NCBI GenBank assembly: GCA_014872785.1
Contig: WKFJ01000038.1
Coordinates: 42,722-106,721 of the forward strand
DNA from: Alteromonadaceae bacterium
Lineage (GTDB): Bacteria > Pseudomonadota > Gammaproteobacteria > Enterobacterales > Alteromonadaceae
Reading direction: 5' to 3'
Length of the DNA stretch: 64,000 nucleotides
Positions within the stretch are counted from its first letter, which is position 1; each line of letters begins with the position of its first letter. The notes beneath the pieces are model-generated. The model saw nothing but the letters and a program-made list of their open reading frames with translations. It did no database searches and was not told where the DNA came from. Position numbers and translations under genes: made by a program. Positions 55,974 through 64,000 of the stretch are shown piece after piece.

Positions 55974-58335
55974 GTCATTTCGACAGTTTGTATTTTACAG
56001 CGTAATTGCGCTGTTTTTTTGTGCTTTTGCGTCTGCAAAAGAGTATCGCTCGCATCAGTGGAATGGCGATATTCTCAAGGTAAAAACCGATGTTGGCACT
56101 TTGGTGTTCGACCCTGTTTCGAATTCGAGTATTGCAGCTCATTTTTCTGAGCCCAATGGCGATGTTATGCCCTCTTTTGCGCTGCCTGAGTCGCATAATG
56201 GCGATGCTAAAGTTGACTTTAAGGCGCTGCGTTCTGAATTGGTGTTGAGTCTGCCTGAACTGACGCTAAGGATTGCAAAAAGTCCATTTTCTATTAGCTA
56301 TTACCGCGATGACGAATTATTAACTAAACACGAGTCTGGCTTTTTCCAATATGAAGGGGTACGCGGGGTAAGATTCGAGCTGGATGAGAGTGAAAAGCTT
56401 TACGGCGGCGGTCAACGGGTATTAGGCATGAATCGCCGCGGGCACAAGCTTCCGCTATATCACAAGACACACTACGGCTATACCTCTGAGTCCAAGCAAA
56501 TGTACTTTGGTTTATCTGCGGTAATGTCATCGAAACATTATGCACTCGTCTTTGATAATTCTGCGCGCGGAGCTATGGATTTAGGTGCTGCACAAGCTAA
56601 TGTAATGCAATTTGAGGCCATTGCTGGTCGCAATGGTTATCTTATTACCAGTGGGCAATCTTTACCTGATTTAGTGTCAAATTTTACCGAGGTAACTGGT
56701 AGACAACCCTTGCCACCGCGTTGGTCACTTGGCCACCTTAGCTCGCGCTTTGGCTATCGTACCGAGCAAGAAGTGCGAGACGTTGTTGCTAAATACCAAG
56801 CATTAGATTTTCCGCTTGATGCCATGATCCTAGACCTTTATTGGTTTGGTAAAGATATTAAAGGTCACATGGGAAACCTCGATTGGGACAGAGAAACCTT
56901 TCCAAACGCCGAAAAAATGATGCAAGACCTAAAAGGCCAAGGTGTTGAAACCGTAGTTATTACTGAACCCTTCATCTTAAAAACATCCAAAAACTGGAAT
57001 AGTGCGGTTGAAGCTAATGCACTTGCCATGAATCTTTCGGGACAACAACCGCGTGTTTTTGACATGTTTTTCGGCACGGCTGGGCTCGTAGACGTGTTTA
57101 GCGAATCCGGTCAGCAGTGGTTTTGGAGTAAATACAAACATATTCTCAATACGGGTGTTTCCGGAATTTGGGGCGACCTTGGTGAGCCGGAAGTTCACCC
57201 CAGTGATACTTTGCATGCAATTGGCAGTGCCGATGAAGTGCACAATGCCTACGGCCATCAATGGGCAAAACTCATCCACGATAACTTCTACCAAGACTTT
57301 CCAGATAAAAGACTTTTTTTACTTATGCGCTCCGGCTTTGTGGGTTCTCAGCGCTATGGTGTTATGCCCTGGACTGGCGATGTGAGCCGGTCTTGGGGAG
57401 GTTTAAAACCACAAGTGGAATTATCATTGCAAATGGGATTGTTTGGACTGGGTTATACCCACTCTGATCTTGGTGGTTTTAGCGCCAGTGATACATTTGA
57501 CGCCCAGATGTATACTCGATGGATGCAGTTCGGTACTTTTTCGCCGATATATCGCCCACATGCACATGACTCAATTGCCCCTGAACCGATTTTTCACGAT
57601 AAACAAACGCAGGATGTAGTAAGGGAGTTTATTAAACTCAGATACCAAATGCTGCCCTACAACTACACGTTGGCATACCAGAACACGACTACAGGTTTAC
57701 CATTTATGCGTCCTGTTAGTTTTGCCGAACCAGACAATGCTGCTTTGTTTGAGACTAAAGACAGCTTTTTGTGGGGGAGAGACGTTTTTGTGCACCCAGT
57801 TACTGACCCTGATGTGAGTGCTATTTCTACCTATTTGCCTAAAGGTTATTGGTTTAACTTTTGGAACGATGAAGTTGTTGCGGGAGGCAAGGAAATTTCT
57901 ATTCCGGTAGATATTAATACTATCCCTGTTTTTGTGCGTGCCGGAAGTGTTATCCCATTTGCCCAACCGATGAATAGCACAGCTGCTTTTAACCATGAAA
58001 CAATAGATTTGCATTACTACCACCATGCAAGCGTGAATCTTGCAAGTGGACAGTGGTTTGATGATGATGGGCAAAGCGCAAGTTCAATTGCCAATAAACA
58101 ATACAGGCTGTTTGACTTTGCAGTGGAGCACACAGATAAGTCGCTCACTGTGTCTATCAGTCGCACAGGTAAGGGCTATGAGGGAATGCCTGAAAGCGTA
58201 AGTTTTAAGCTGCATTTGCATGGACTTGATGCACAACAACTTTCTACACAACATGGTGTTGAGCTAACACCTGGCGAAGCAATATCAATTGTCTGGCAGG
58301 GCGAACCGGTCAGTTTCACATTTATACGACAATAA
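55963..58335 (+). CDS. GH31 alpha-glucosidase / 4-alpha-glucosyltransferase
   Basis: 790-residue exported enzyme with signal peptide (about 1-25, ending ASAK). The nucleophile is D405 in WGDLGEPEVHP and the acid/base D473 in WTGDVSRSW. The WGDLGEPE signature and 68-residue spacing equal those of Cellvibrio Agd31B (D412/D480), an oligosaccharide 4-alpha-glucosyltransferase, so transglucosylation of maltodextrins in the periplasm or on the membrane is more likely than plain hydrolysis. It overlaps the preceding halogenase gene and is followed 19 bp later by pullulanase 2. Confidence 0.9.
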   Translation: MPTRSFRQFVFYSVIALFFCAFASAKEYRSHQWNGDILKVKTDVGTLVFDPVSNSSIAAHFSEPNGDVMPSFALPESHNGDAKVDFKALRSELVLSLPELTLRIAKSPFSISYYRDDELLTKHESGFFQYEGVRGVRFELDESEKLYGGGQRVLGMNRRGHKLPLYHKTHYGYTSESKQMYFGLSAVMSSKHYALVFDNSARGAMDLGAAQANVMQFEAIAGRNGYLITSGQSLPDLVSNFTEVTGRQPLPPRWSLGHLSSRFGYRTEQEVRDVVAKYQALDFPLDAMILDLYWFGKDIKGHMGNLDWDRETFPNAEKMMQDLKGQGVETVVITEPFILKTSKNWNSAVEANALAMNLSGQQPRVFDMFFGTAGLVDVFSESGQQWFWSKYKHILNTGVSGIWGDLGEPEVHPSDTLHAIGSADEVHNAYGHQWAKLIHDNFYQDFPDKRLFLLMRSGFVGSQRYGVMPWTGDVSRSWGGLKPQVELSLQMGLFGLGYTHSDLGGFSASDTFDAQMYTRWMQFGTFSPIYRPHAHDSIAPEPIFHDKQTQDVVREFIKLRYQMLPYNYTLAYQNTTTGLPFMRPVSFAEPDNAALFETKDSFLWGRDVFVHPVTDPDVSAISTYLPKGYWFNFWNDEVVAGGKEISIPVDINTIPVFVRAGSVIPFAQPMNSTAAFNHETIDLHYYHHASVNLASGQWFDDDGQSASSIANKQYRLFDFAVEHTDKSLTVSISRTGKGYEGMPESVSFKLHLHGLDAQQLSTQHGVELTPGEAISIVWQGEPVSFTFIRQ

Positions 58336-58354
58336 TTTTATTGAGGATAAGCAA

Positions 58355-61129
58355 ATGAAGAGAATGATGTTATCTCTAGCAATTGCAATGGGGTTAAGTG
58401 CGTGCAGTAAAGCACCCTCAGAATTACAAGGAATGCAGCTCACGGAGGCAAATACCGACTTTGCTGCGCACTGGGTACGCGAAGATTTATTGCTGATTAG
58501 CCCAGCTGAAACGGCGTCTCAATTTAATTTATTGGTGTCAAAAAACGCTCAGTTAGACGAAGGGCTTGCGCCTGAACAAAGCTATACATTGACGTCAGTG
58601 CAGATGCCTGAAGAAGTCGCGCAAGCGTTTCCACATATGGCCGGTTTTACTGCGTTAAAAGTGGATGGGATAGGCGATATTAAACAGGCTCTTAAGTCGC
58701 AACTGGCTGTTAGCCAAATAAACCAATCAGGCGATGTTGAAAAAGTGTCTTATGTTCAAAGTGCGCGTGTGCTAGATGCTCTATTTACCAGCGGTACAAA
58801 TGACGCTGATGAGGTAATGGATTATGGCGCGGTGGTTAACGGCGACAAGACATCGTTTGCACTGTGGGCGCCGACGGCTAAATTAGTCACGGTCAATCTT
58901 TTTGATGCTGACAAACAGCCAATTGGCACACATTTAATGACCGAAGATAAAAATGGGGTGTGGCGCATTGAGGTGAGTGATGCGCCGATCGGTACTTTTT
59001 ATAAGTATGCGCTTTCTGTGTATCACCCGCGTACGCAAAAAGTGGAAAAGTTGGAGGTGACAGATCCGTATTCAATGAGTTTGGCTCGCAACAGTTTGTA
59101 TAGCCAGGTTGTAGATTTGAGTCATCCCGATACTCAGCCAGAGGGCTGGGGAGAGCATGCGCCAGAACATTTGTCTTATCCAGAAAGCTTGATCCTATAT
59201 GAGACTCACATCAGGGATTTTAGCGCGTCAGAAAAGAATCTATCGAACCCAGACTATAGAGGTCGCTACCTGGCTTTTACTGATACCCAAAGTGACGGTA
59301 TGAAGCATTTAAAAGCGCTAAAAGAGGCTGGTCTAAATACCGTTCATTTACTGCCTACTTACGATATCAGTACAGTTAACGAGGATCCTAATCAGGTTAT
59401 TTTTCCCGAAGATTCACTTGAGAAAATGTGTGGTTTAGTACCAGATCTTGAGCAATGCAAAGGCGATGTGGATTTATCACAGTCGTTACACACACTATTA
59501 AAAAGTTATGACTCTCAAAGCAATAAAGCAGAAGCTTTACTTGAAGTTATTCGCCCCTACGACCCATTTAACTGGGGTTATGACCCTTACCACTACACCG
59601 TACCTGAGGGCAGTTACGCATTGAATCCCGATGGGGTTAGTCGATTGGTTGAATTTAGGCAGATGGTGCAAAGCCTGCATAGTATGGGCTTTCGCGTGAT
59701 TATGGACGTTGTGTACAACCACACCTTCGCATCTGGATTAGATGAGAAATCGGTACTAGATAAAGTCGTACCTAATTATTATCACCGATTGAATCCCTTG
59801 ACCGGTGTTGTGGAAAAGTCTACCTGTTGTGAGAACTCAGCTACTGAAAACAGGATGATGGCAAAGTTGATGATTGATTCTCTAGTGGTGTGGGCAAGAG
59901 ACTACATGATTGACGGTTTTCGTTTCGACTTGATGGGACACCAACCAAAAGCAGAAATGCTTGAAGCCAGAGAAGCGGTCAGAGCAGTCGACCCCGACAC
60001 CTACTTTTATGGTGAAGGCTGGAACTTTGGCGAAGTCGCCAATAACGCGCAATTTGTGCAAGCGGCGCAAATTCCGCTGGCAGGTACCGAGATAGGTACC
60101 TTTACCGACAGATTACGCGATGCGGTTCGCGGAGGCAGTTCGTTTGTCTCGGGTAATGACTTGCGCTTTGGACAAGGACTTGGCAGCGGACTTATCACGC
60201 AACCCAATGATTTACAAAGCGCGGAAAAAAGCGAAGCACAGCTACAAGAATATTACTTGTCCGCCGATCAGGTGCGTGTTGGATTAGCTGGTAACTTAGC
60301 TAACTTCCCTTTGATTGATGCCACAGGAGATGCGGTTAAAGGCAGTGATATTGATTATGGTGGGGCGCCTTCTGGCTATGCTCTGGATCCTGCCGACACC
60401 ATTAATTACGTGTCAAAACATGACAATCAAACATTATGGGACAACAACCAATATCGTACTTCGCACGAAGCAACCTCAGACCAACGTGTTCGCATGCACA
60501 ACTTAGCACTAGCGTATCCTTTAATGGCTCAGGGTATCCCGTTTTTGCACATGGGCGGTGAACTGCTTCGTTCAAAATCGTTTTTAAGAGATAGCTATGA
60601 CTATGGAGATTGGTTCAACGCTGTCGATTTTTCTAAACAGACGAACAATTACAATGTAGGGCTACCGCCTGCGGTTAAGGACGAAGCGAACTGGGCGATT
60701 ATTAAAGATTTGATAGCCAAAAACGAAGGCCGCGATATGGTCACGCCTGCTCAGATTGAATTTGCGTCTAAGGTTTTCATGGACTTTATTGCTATTCGCT
60801 CTGGTTCAAAGTTGTTTAGTTTACCGACCGAAGCAGATGTCATAGAACGGGTTAAATTCCACAATACAGGCAAAAATCAGCGAGTTGGTCTGATTGTCAT
60901 GAGTATTTCTGATGGTGAAGGCACAAAGGATTTAGATCCGAACGTCGAAGAAATGGTAGTGATATTCAACAGCGATTTAAACAATCACAAGTTCGCTTAT
61001 GAAGGAGCTGAAAACTTTGCCTTACATCCAAGGCAAGCCGCAGGAGCTGACTATATAACTGCTGCTGCAAAAGCGAATAAAGATGGCTTTTCGGTTCCCG
61101 GACTCAGCGCTGTGGTTTTCGTAAGATAA
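58355..61129 (+). CDS. Pullulanase-type alpha-1,6-glucosidase 2, lipoprotein (GH13_14)
   Basis: 924 residues with a lipoprotein signal (LSAC, acylated C17). N-domain, CBM48 (about 175-270) and GH13 barrel with D525 (FRFDLMGH), E554 (YGEGWNF) and D690 (KHDNQTLWD), then a DUF3372-type C-terminal region. It is clearly paralogous to pullulanase 1 but lacks the N-terminal CBM41 and the three C-terminal modules, so it may act on short, already imported oligosaccharides. The ATG at 58355 with GAGGAT upstream is preferred; longer starts run into the GH31 gene. Confidence 0.92.
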   Translation: MKRMMLSLAIAMGLSACSKAPSELQGMQLTEANTDFAAHWVREDLLLISPAETASQFNLLVSKNAQLDEGLAPEQSYTLTSVQMPEEVAQAFPHMAGFTALKVDGIGDIKQALKSQLAVSQINQSGDVEKVSYVQSARVLDALFTSGTNDADEVMDYGAVVNGDKTSFALWAPTAKLVTVNLFDADKQPIGTHLMTEDKNGVWRIEVSDAPIGTFYKYALSVYHPRTQKVEKLEVTDPYSMSLARNSLYSQVVDLSHPDTQPEGWGEHAPEHLSYPESLILYETHIRDFSASEKNLSNPDYRGRYLAFTDTQSDGMKHLKALKEAGLNTVHLLPTYDISTVNEDPNQVIFPEDSLEKMCGLVPDLEQCKGDVDLSQSLHTLLKSYDSQSNKAEALLEVIRPYDPFNWGYDPYHYTVPEGSYALNPDGVSRLVEFRQMVQSLHSMGFRVIMDVVYNHTFASGLDEKSVLDKVVPNYYHRLNPLTGVVEKSTCCENSATENRMMAKLMIDSLVVWARDYMIDGFRFDLMGHQPKAEMLEAREAVRAVDPDTYFYGEGWNFGEVANNAQFVQAAQIPLAGTEIGTFTDRLRDAVRGGSSFVSGNDLRFGQGLGSGLITQPNDLQSAEKSEAQLQEYYLSADQVRVGLAGNLANFPLIDATGDAVKGSDIDYGGAPSGYALDPADTINYVSKHDNQTLWDNNQYRTSHEATSDQRVRMHNLALAYPLMAQGIPFLHMGGELLRSKSFLRDSYDYGDWFNAVDFSKQTNNYNVGLPPAVKDEANWAIIKDLIAKNEGRDMVTPAQIEFASKVFMDFIAIRSGSKLFSLPTEADVIERVKFHNTGKNQRVGLIVMSISDGEGTKDLDPNVEEMVVIFNSDLNNHKFAYEGAENFALHPRQAAGADYITAAAKANKDGFSVPGLSAVVFVR

Positions 61130-61132
61130 TTA

Positions 61133-61158
61133 AGAAAGGGCGGTAACGCCCTTTTTTT
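61133..61158 (+). terminator. Terminator after pullulanase 2
   Basis: GGGCG (61138-61142), loop GTAA, CGCCC (61147-61151), then seven T. It closes the glucan operon. Confidence 0.88.
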
Positions 61159-61225
61159 CTCCCAATTGGGCAGTGAAACTGTCACAATATCAATCTCTTG
61201 TGATTTTTGTATCTTGCCCGTATCA

Positions 61226-61660
61226 ATGCAAACCCTCAGTAAAATACTGCTCGTCATCGCGGCATCAGTCGCCATTTTTACCGCTATTGCTCATATTGCC
61301 TGCATTCCTATAGGCGCAAAGTGTTATCAAGCACAACATGCCCCTGAGATTGTTGTTGAGTCGGCGAAAGCTGGCACCTGGCTCGCACCTTTGGGTACGT
61401 TAGCTGTTGCTGCTATTTTCCTGATATGGGCTGCATATGCGTTGTCGGGTGCAGCGTTTATTCGAAGACTGCCTTTATTAACCTTGGGTAATTACACCAT
61501 TGCGGTTCTGTGTATCGCCAGAGGGTTGTTGGGAATTCAGTTATGGCTGCGCCATCCTGAGGCAGTATCAACGTTTGCCAGTGTCGCTAATTGGTTGTGG
61601 TTTTTAACCGGGTGTTGTTTTGCTGTGGGATATTACGGAATCAAAAAGGTGAACCGATGA
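61226..61660 (+). CDS. Small four-helix membrane protein
   Basis: 144 residues with four likely transmembrane helices (near 5-25, 47-70, 78-100 and 116-136). Motifs HIACIPIGAKCY, AAYALSGAAFIRRLPLL and CIARGLLGI are shared by a common family of uncharacterised proteobacterial membrane proteins. ATG 61226 is chosen; a longer frame to 61166 overlaps the terminator region. Its end overlaps the next gene by 4 bases (ATGA). Confidence 0.7.
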   Translation: MQTLSKILLVIAASVAIFTAIAHIACIPIGAKCYQAQHAPEIVVESAKAGTWLAPLGTLAVAAIFLIWAAYALSGAAFIRRLPLLTLGNYTIAVLCIARGLLGIQLWLRHPEAVSTFASVANWLWFLTGCCFAVGYYGIKKVNR

Positions 61661-62496
61661 TGGCGTTTTCTAAGCCTCTGTGTAAATTTTTAACGTTACT
61701 TGTGTTTTTTTCGAGCCTGAGTGCCAAGGCGAGTGATACAGTCGCAAAACCGTCAGTCATAAAGGGAACTCACTTTGCAGCAAAAGTGTTTGCTCCCACA
61801 AGTCAAACTGAGGCAACGCCCATTGTCATAGTGCTTGGCGGTTCAAGTGGAGGGATGCGCGAGAATCACGCGCAGACACTTGCTGACAATGGCTTTATTG
61901 GTGTCGCACTGGCCTATTTTAGATATCCAGGCTTACCTGACACACTTGATAATATACCGGTTGCATCTGTTAGTGACGCAATTGATAAGCTAGCAACTCA
62001 ATACGATAGTGCTCAATTTGGCATCTTAGGAATTTCGAGGGGAACTGAGCTGGCGTTTCTTGCTGCGATAAACGATGAACGAATCAATGCCGTTGCCGCT
62101 ATTGTACCAACTAACGTTGCCTGGCACGGTCAACGCGAGTCATCCGCATGGAAACTTAACGGTGCACCAGTTTTTGGCCTGTCATTTGAGAGGCGAAGCC
62201 AAAAGCCAATCTTTGAAAGGGCGTCAGAGGCACTTTTGAATGATGACCTGGTGACTAAGGCACAATTTCCGGTAGAAAAAATCACAGGCAATATCTTGTT
62301 GTTATCGGCGAGTGCGGATCGCATTTGGCCGTCGGCAGCCATGTCTGAAGACATGCTCAAATACCTTCAATCAAAGGGCTTCAAGTACAGTGTTAGTCAT
62401 CGAGTGCTGGACACGGGGCATCGCTTTAATGAAGAGGTAATGGGCAAAGCTTATCTATTAACCGCCGAACACTTTAAGCTTACACTCACTCGTTAA
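61657..62496 (+). CDS. Secreted alpha/beta hydrolase, BAAT-C-like
   Basis: 279 residues with a signal peptide (about 1-25, LSAKASD). The alpha/beta-hydrolase core shows GGSSGGMRENHAQTLADNGF near residue 56, the nucleophile elbow GISRGTEL (Gly-x-Ser-x-Gly), an aspartate in SASADRIWP and a histidine in TGHRFNEE. The order fits the acyl-CoA thioesterase / bile-acid acyltransferase C-terminal (BAAT_C) group. Being exported, it probably hydrolyses esters or peptides; substrate unknown. Starts at 61657 and 61660 are both possible. Confidence 0.8.
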   Translation: MMAFSKPLCKFLTLLVFFSSLSAKASDTVAKPSVIKGTHFAAKVFAPTSQTEATPIVIVLGGSSGGMRENHAQTLADNGFIGVALAYFRYPGLPDTLDNIPVASVSDAIDKLATQYDSAQFGILGISRGTELAFLAAINDERINAVAAIVPTNVAWHGQRESSAWKLNGAPVFGLSFERRSQKPIFERASEALLNDDLVTKAQFPVEKITGNILLLSASADRIWPSAAMSEDMLKYLQSKGFKYSVSHRVLDTGHRFNEEVMGKAYLLTAEHFKLTLTR

Positions 62497-62519
62497 TACG
62501 TCAGGTGTGTGGTGAAAGA

Positions 62520-63017
62520 TTAGTCAACACCTACCGTTTTACTCCTTCTTTCTAGAAGTGCAACGTCCTGCCATCGGTTGTCGATTTTTCCTAGCTTTTC
62601 TTGTATTCCCAGTACTCTAAAACCGCAAGACTCATGTAATTTAATGCTGGCGATATTTTGCGGAAATATACCGGCTTTTAACGACCAAATACCGGCTTGT
62701 TCTGATGCAATAACAAGTGCGTTTAATAGAAGTTTACCAATACCTTTTCCTTGTGCCATTGTTGATACGTAAATCGTAACTTCAGCGACACCTCCATAAA
62801 CACATCTATTCGATACTGAGGACAGCGCTGCCCACGCCAATACTTGATTGTGTTGATCTGTGGCAACGAGGCGCGAGTGAGGTAGAAGACTAGCGTCCCA
62901 TTCATCCCAGGTTTTTGCACTTGTTTGAAAAGTCGCTATGCCGGTATCAATGCCTTGTTGATAAATCTCGGCAACAGCATCGAAATCAGATGGTTCAAAT
63001 GCTCTTATGTTAATCAT
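62520..63017 (-). CDS. GNAT N-acetyltransferase, phosphinothricin-acetyltransferase-like
   Basis: 165 residues. Acetyl-CoA-binding motif A is VTIYVSTMAQGKGIGKLLL (the Q-x-x-G-x-G loop), followed by NIASIKLHESCGF. N-terminal IRAFEPSDFDAVAEIYQQGIDTGIATFQT and C-terminal LGKIDNRWQDVALLERR are typical of the PAT/Bar/YncA branch, whose members acetylate phosphinothricin, methionine sulfoximine or similar amines. The true substrate is not clear. Confidence 0.85.
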   Translation of the reverse strand: MINIRAFEPSDFDAVAEIYQQGIDTGIATFQTSAKTWDEWDASLLPHSRLVATDQHNQVLAWAALSSVSNRCVYGGVAEVTIYVSTMAQGKGIGKLLLNALVIASEQAGIWSLKAGIFPQNIASIKLHESCGFRVLGIQEKLGKIDNRWQDVALLERRSKTVGVD

Positions 63018-63041
63018 GAAATTGTCGGTATTGCCTGATAC

Positions 63042-63782
63042 TTAATGCAGAGTTCTATTGTTGGTTTTTGCTGTTTCGTGGTCAAGCTCGGTATGTTGCA
63101 CTGGTTGCTCCGCCTTCCACTCATCACCAATAATGTCATCGTCATCATCCTGGTAGCCATCTTGTTCCCATGCGTATTTGGGCTCCTCTAGTTTTGGGTC
63201 TTTTTTGAAGAGCAAAAGCGCGCAAATAAAACCGGCAATAGCCCCGAACAAATGCGACTCAAAAGAAATGCCTGGTTCACGAGGAAGTACACTGTGAACC
63301 ATGCCGCCATACATAAAGAAGGCTATCATCATCAAGACGATGGAGCGCTTATCACGACGTAAAATACTACTAATAAACAAGAAGAAAAACATACCGTGGG
63401 TTAAGCCACTGGCACCGAAATGATAGGCGTCACGGGCAAATAACCAAACACCTAACCCAGAGCCGAACCAAATAGTAAAAAACACCCAATAACGAGTATT
63501 GGGGTAACCATAGTGCAGCGCCGTAATAAGAAGTAAAAGTGCAACGCTATTGTTAGCTAAGTGCTCATAGGAACCGTGTATTAGTGGCGCAGTAAAAATA
63601 CCAATAGCACCACTAATTTGGTTTGGGTAGACGCCTAGAGTATGCAATGAAAAACCGAATAAGGTTTCAGCGGATTTGATGATCCACAATAAAAAGGTAA
63701 AGGCCAAAGCCATATAAATGGCTTTTTTAAGAGACAATTGAACAGGCAATACTAACCTCGACACTTTCGTTGAAAACAACAA
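63042..63782 (-). CDS. Rhomboid-family intramembrane serine protease
   Basis: 246 residues with about six helices. The catalytic dyad is S125 in HFGASGLTHG and H177 in FESHLFGAIAG, and the conserved HLANNSVALL supplies the oxyanion-side asparagine. A hydrophilic acidic C-terminal tail (DDDDDIIGDEW) is unusual in length. The start is uncertain: TTG 63782 gives the longest form without a ribosome-binding site, while TTG 63749 has GAGG at 6 bases. Numbering uses 63782. Confidence 0.85.
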   Translation of the reverse strand: MLFSTKVSRLVLPVQLSLKKAIYMALAFTFLLWIIKSAETLFGFSLHTLGVYPNQISGAIGIFTAPLIHGSYEHLANNSVALLLLITALHYGYPNTRYWVFFTIWFGSGLGVWLFARDAYHFGASGLTHGMFFFLFISSILRRDKRSIVLMMIAFFMYGGMVHSVLPREPGISFESHLFGAIAGFICALLLFKKDPKLEEPKYAWEQDGYQDDDDDIIGDEWKAEQPVQHTELDHETAKTNNRTLH

Positions 63783-63804
63783 TTAAATTAATGACAAACT
63801 ATAG

Positions 63805-63872
63805 CCTGTTGACCTTTGCGATATAAGTTTTGTTCAATCTGAAAACTTTCTGATCGCGGCATTGCTTTGCAG
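63805..63872. repeat. Dispersed intergenic repeat, copy 2
   Basis: Ungapped 68-bp match (81%) to 30672-30739, in the same orientation. It lies just upstream of the rhomboid gene and runs into a longer non-coding stretch. Confidence 0.75.
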
Positions 63873-64000
63873 CCTTAGTGAGCTAAGTCAAAAAGCAACA
63901 GCAAAGAGCAGGAGGCGCTCAGGAAGAACCCTTCGGGCAGCGCTTGTTTGATATTTCTACTGCGTTATCGCCTTTTTATGTAGAGTTACTACACTACAAA
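63873..64000. other. Non-coding end of window, probable repetitive sequence
   Basis: 128 bp without a reading frame of note, continuing from the dispersed repeat. It holds short hairpin-prone words (CCCTTCGGG; TGTAG...CTACA near 63979-63998). The style is that of genome-wide repetitive elements seen in Alteromonadales, but no second copy is in this window to prove it. Confidence 0.4.

Noticed and set aside
1..64000. CRISPR array, tRNA, rRNA or prophage
   Set aside because: No regularly spaced repeats, no recognisable tRNA or rRNA sequence and no phage structural gene were seen while reading both strands; a covariance-model scan would settle the tRNA point.

Overview
The window reads as the chromosome of a marine gammaproteobacterium of the order Alteromonadales, most likely Alteromonadaceae. 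Four things point there: the gene order gltA / sdhCDAB / sucABCD, the CrbS-CrbR-type acetate switch with its DUF4212 plus large-subunit symporter pair, the large TonB-dependent receptors paired with tryptophan-halogenase-like flavoproteins, and the CmoA/CmoB and Moa proteins. This placement rests on protein content only. No rRNA, tRNA or CRISPR array was found.

Layout. 1-2319: molybdopterin operon moaA(partial)-moaB-moaC-moaD-moaE. 2320-4678: a long hairpin, then a secreted di-heme cytochrome c peroxidase-like protein with a proline/asparagine/glycine repeat tether. 4677-6384: cmoAB, leftward. 6531-10250: acetyl-CoA synthetase 1, a NarL/LuxR-type response regulator and adenosine deaminase. 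10344-12653: a TonB-dependent receptor, leftward. 12931-24462: citrate synthase (leftward) divergent from sdhCDAB-sucAB-sucCD; SucB carries two lipoyl domains. 24525-25377: the remains of an integron (3' fragment of an integron integrase, a cassette ORF, a good attC site and a second cassette ORF). 25647-31765: small accessory genes, including a FosA-type glutathione transferase, an HD hydrolase, a beta-propeller protein and an orphan Hcp. 31848-42639: acetate module 2 (DnaQ-like exonuclease, cNMP/CBS/DUF294 protein, symporter large and small subunits, symporter-histidine kinase CrbS, regulator CrbR, acetyl-CoA synthetase 2), followed by a porin. 44203-61129: an alpha-glucan (maltodextrin/pullulan) locus with two lipoprotein pullulanases, a TonB receptor, two flavin-dependent halogenase-family proteins, a cupin/JmjC-like protein and a GH31 enzyme. 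61226-64000: a small membrane protein, a secreted alpha/beta hydrolase, a GNAT acetyltransferase, a rhomboid protease and a dispersed repeat.

How the genes work together. Citrate synthase, succinate dehydrogenase, 2-oxoglutarate dehydrogenase E1/E2 and succinyl-CoA synthetase give a near-contiguous TCA block (the E3 subunit is not here); a direct repeat of the ArcA type lies in the gltA-sdhC gap. Two acetyl-CoA synthetases, each beside a closely similar response regulator, feed acetyl-CoA into it. The second is coupled to a CrbS-type sensor and a putative acetate symporter. A palindromic element, RGACY-N2-RGTCY, recurs in the promoter regions of acetate module 2 and, less well, ahead of the first response regulator. 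In the glucan locus, surface pullulanases would debranch alpha-glucan, the receptor would import oligosaccharides and the GH31 enzyme would process them in the envelope. A LacI-type palindrome (TGNATACGTATNCA) precedes both pullulanase 1 and the receptor. Two halogenase-like genes sit inside this sugar operon with no evident biosynthetic role, and they are the best candidate for undescribed biology here.
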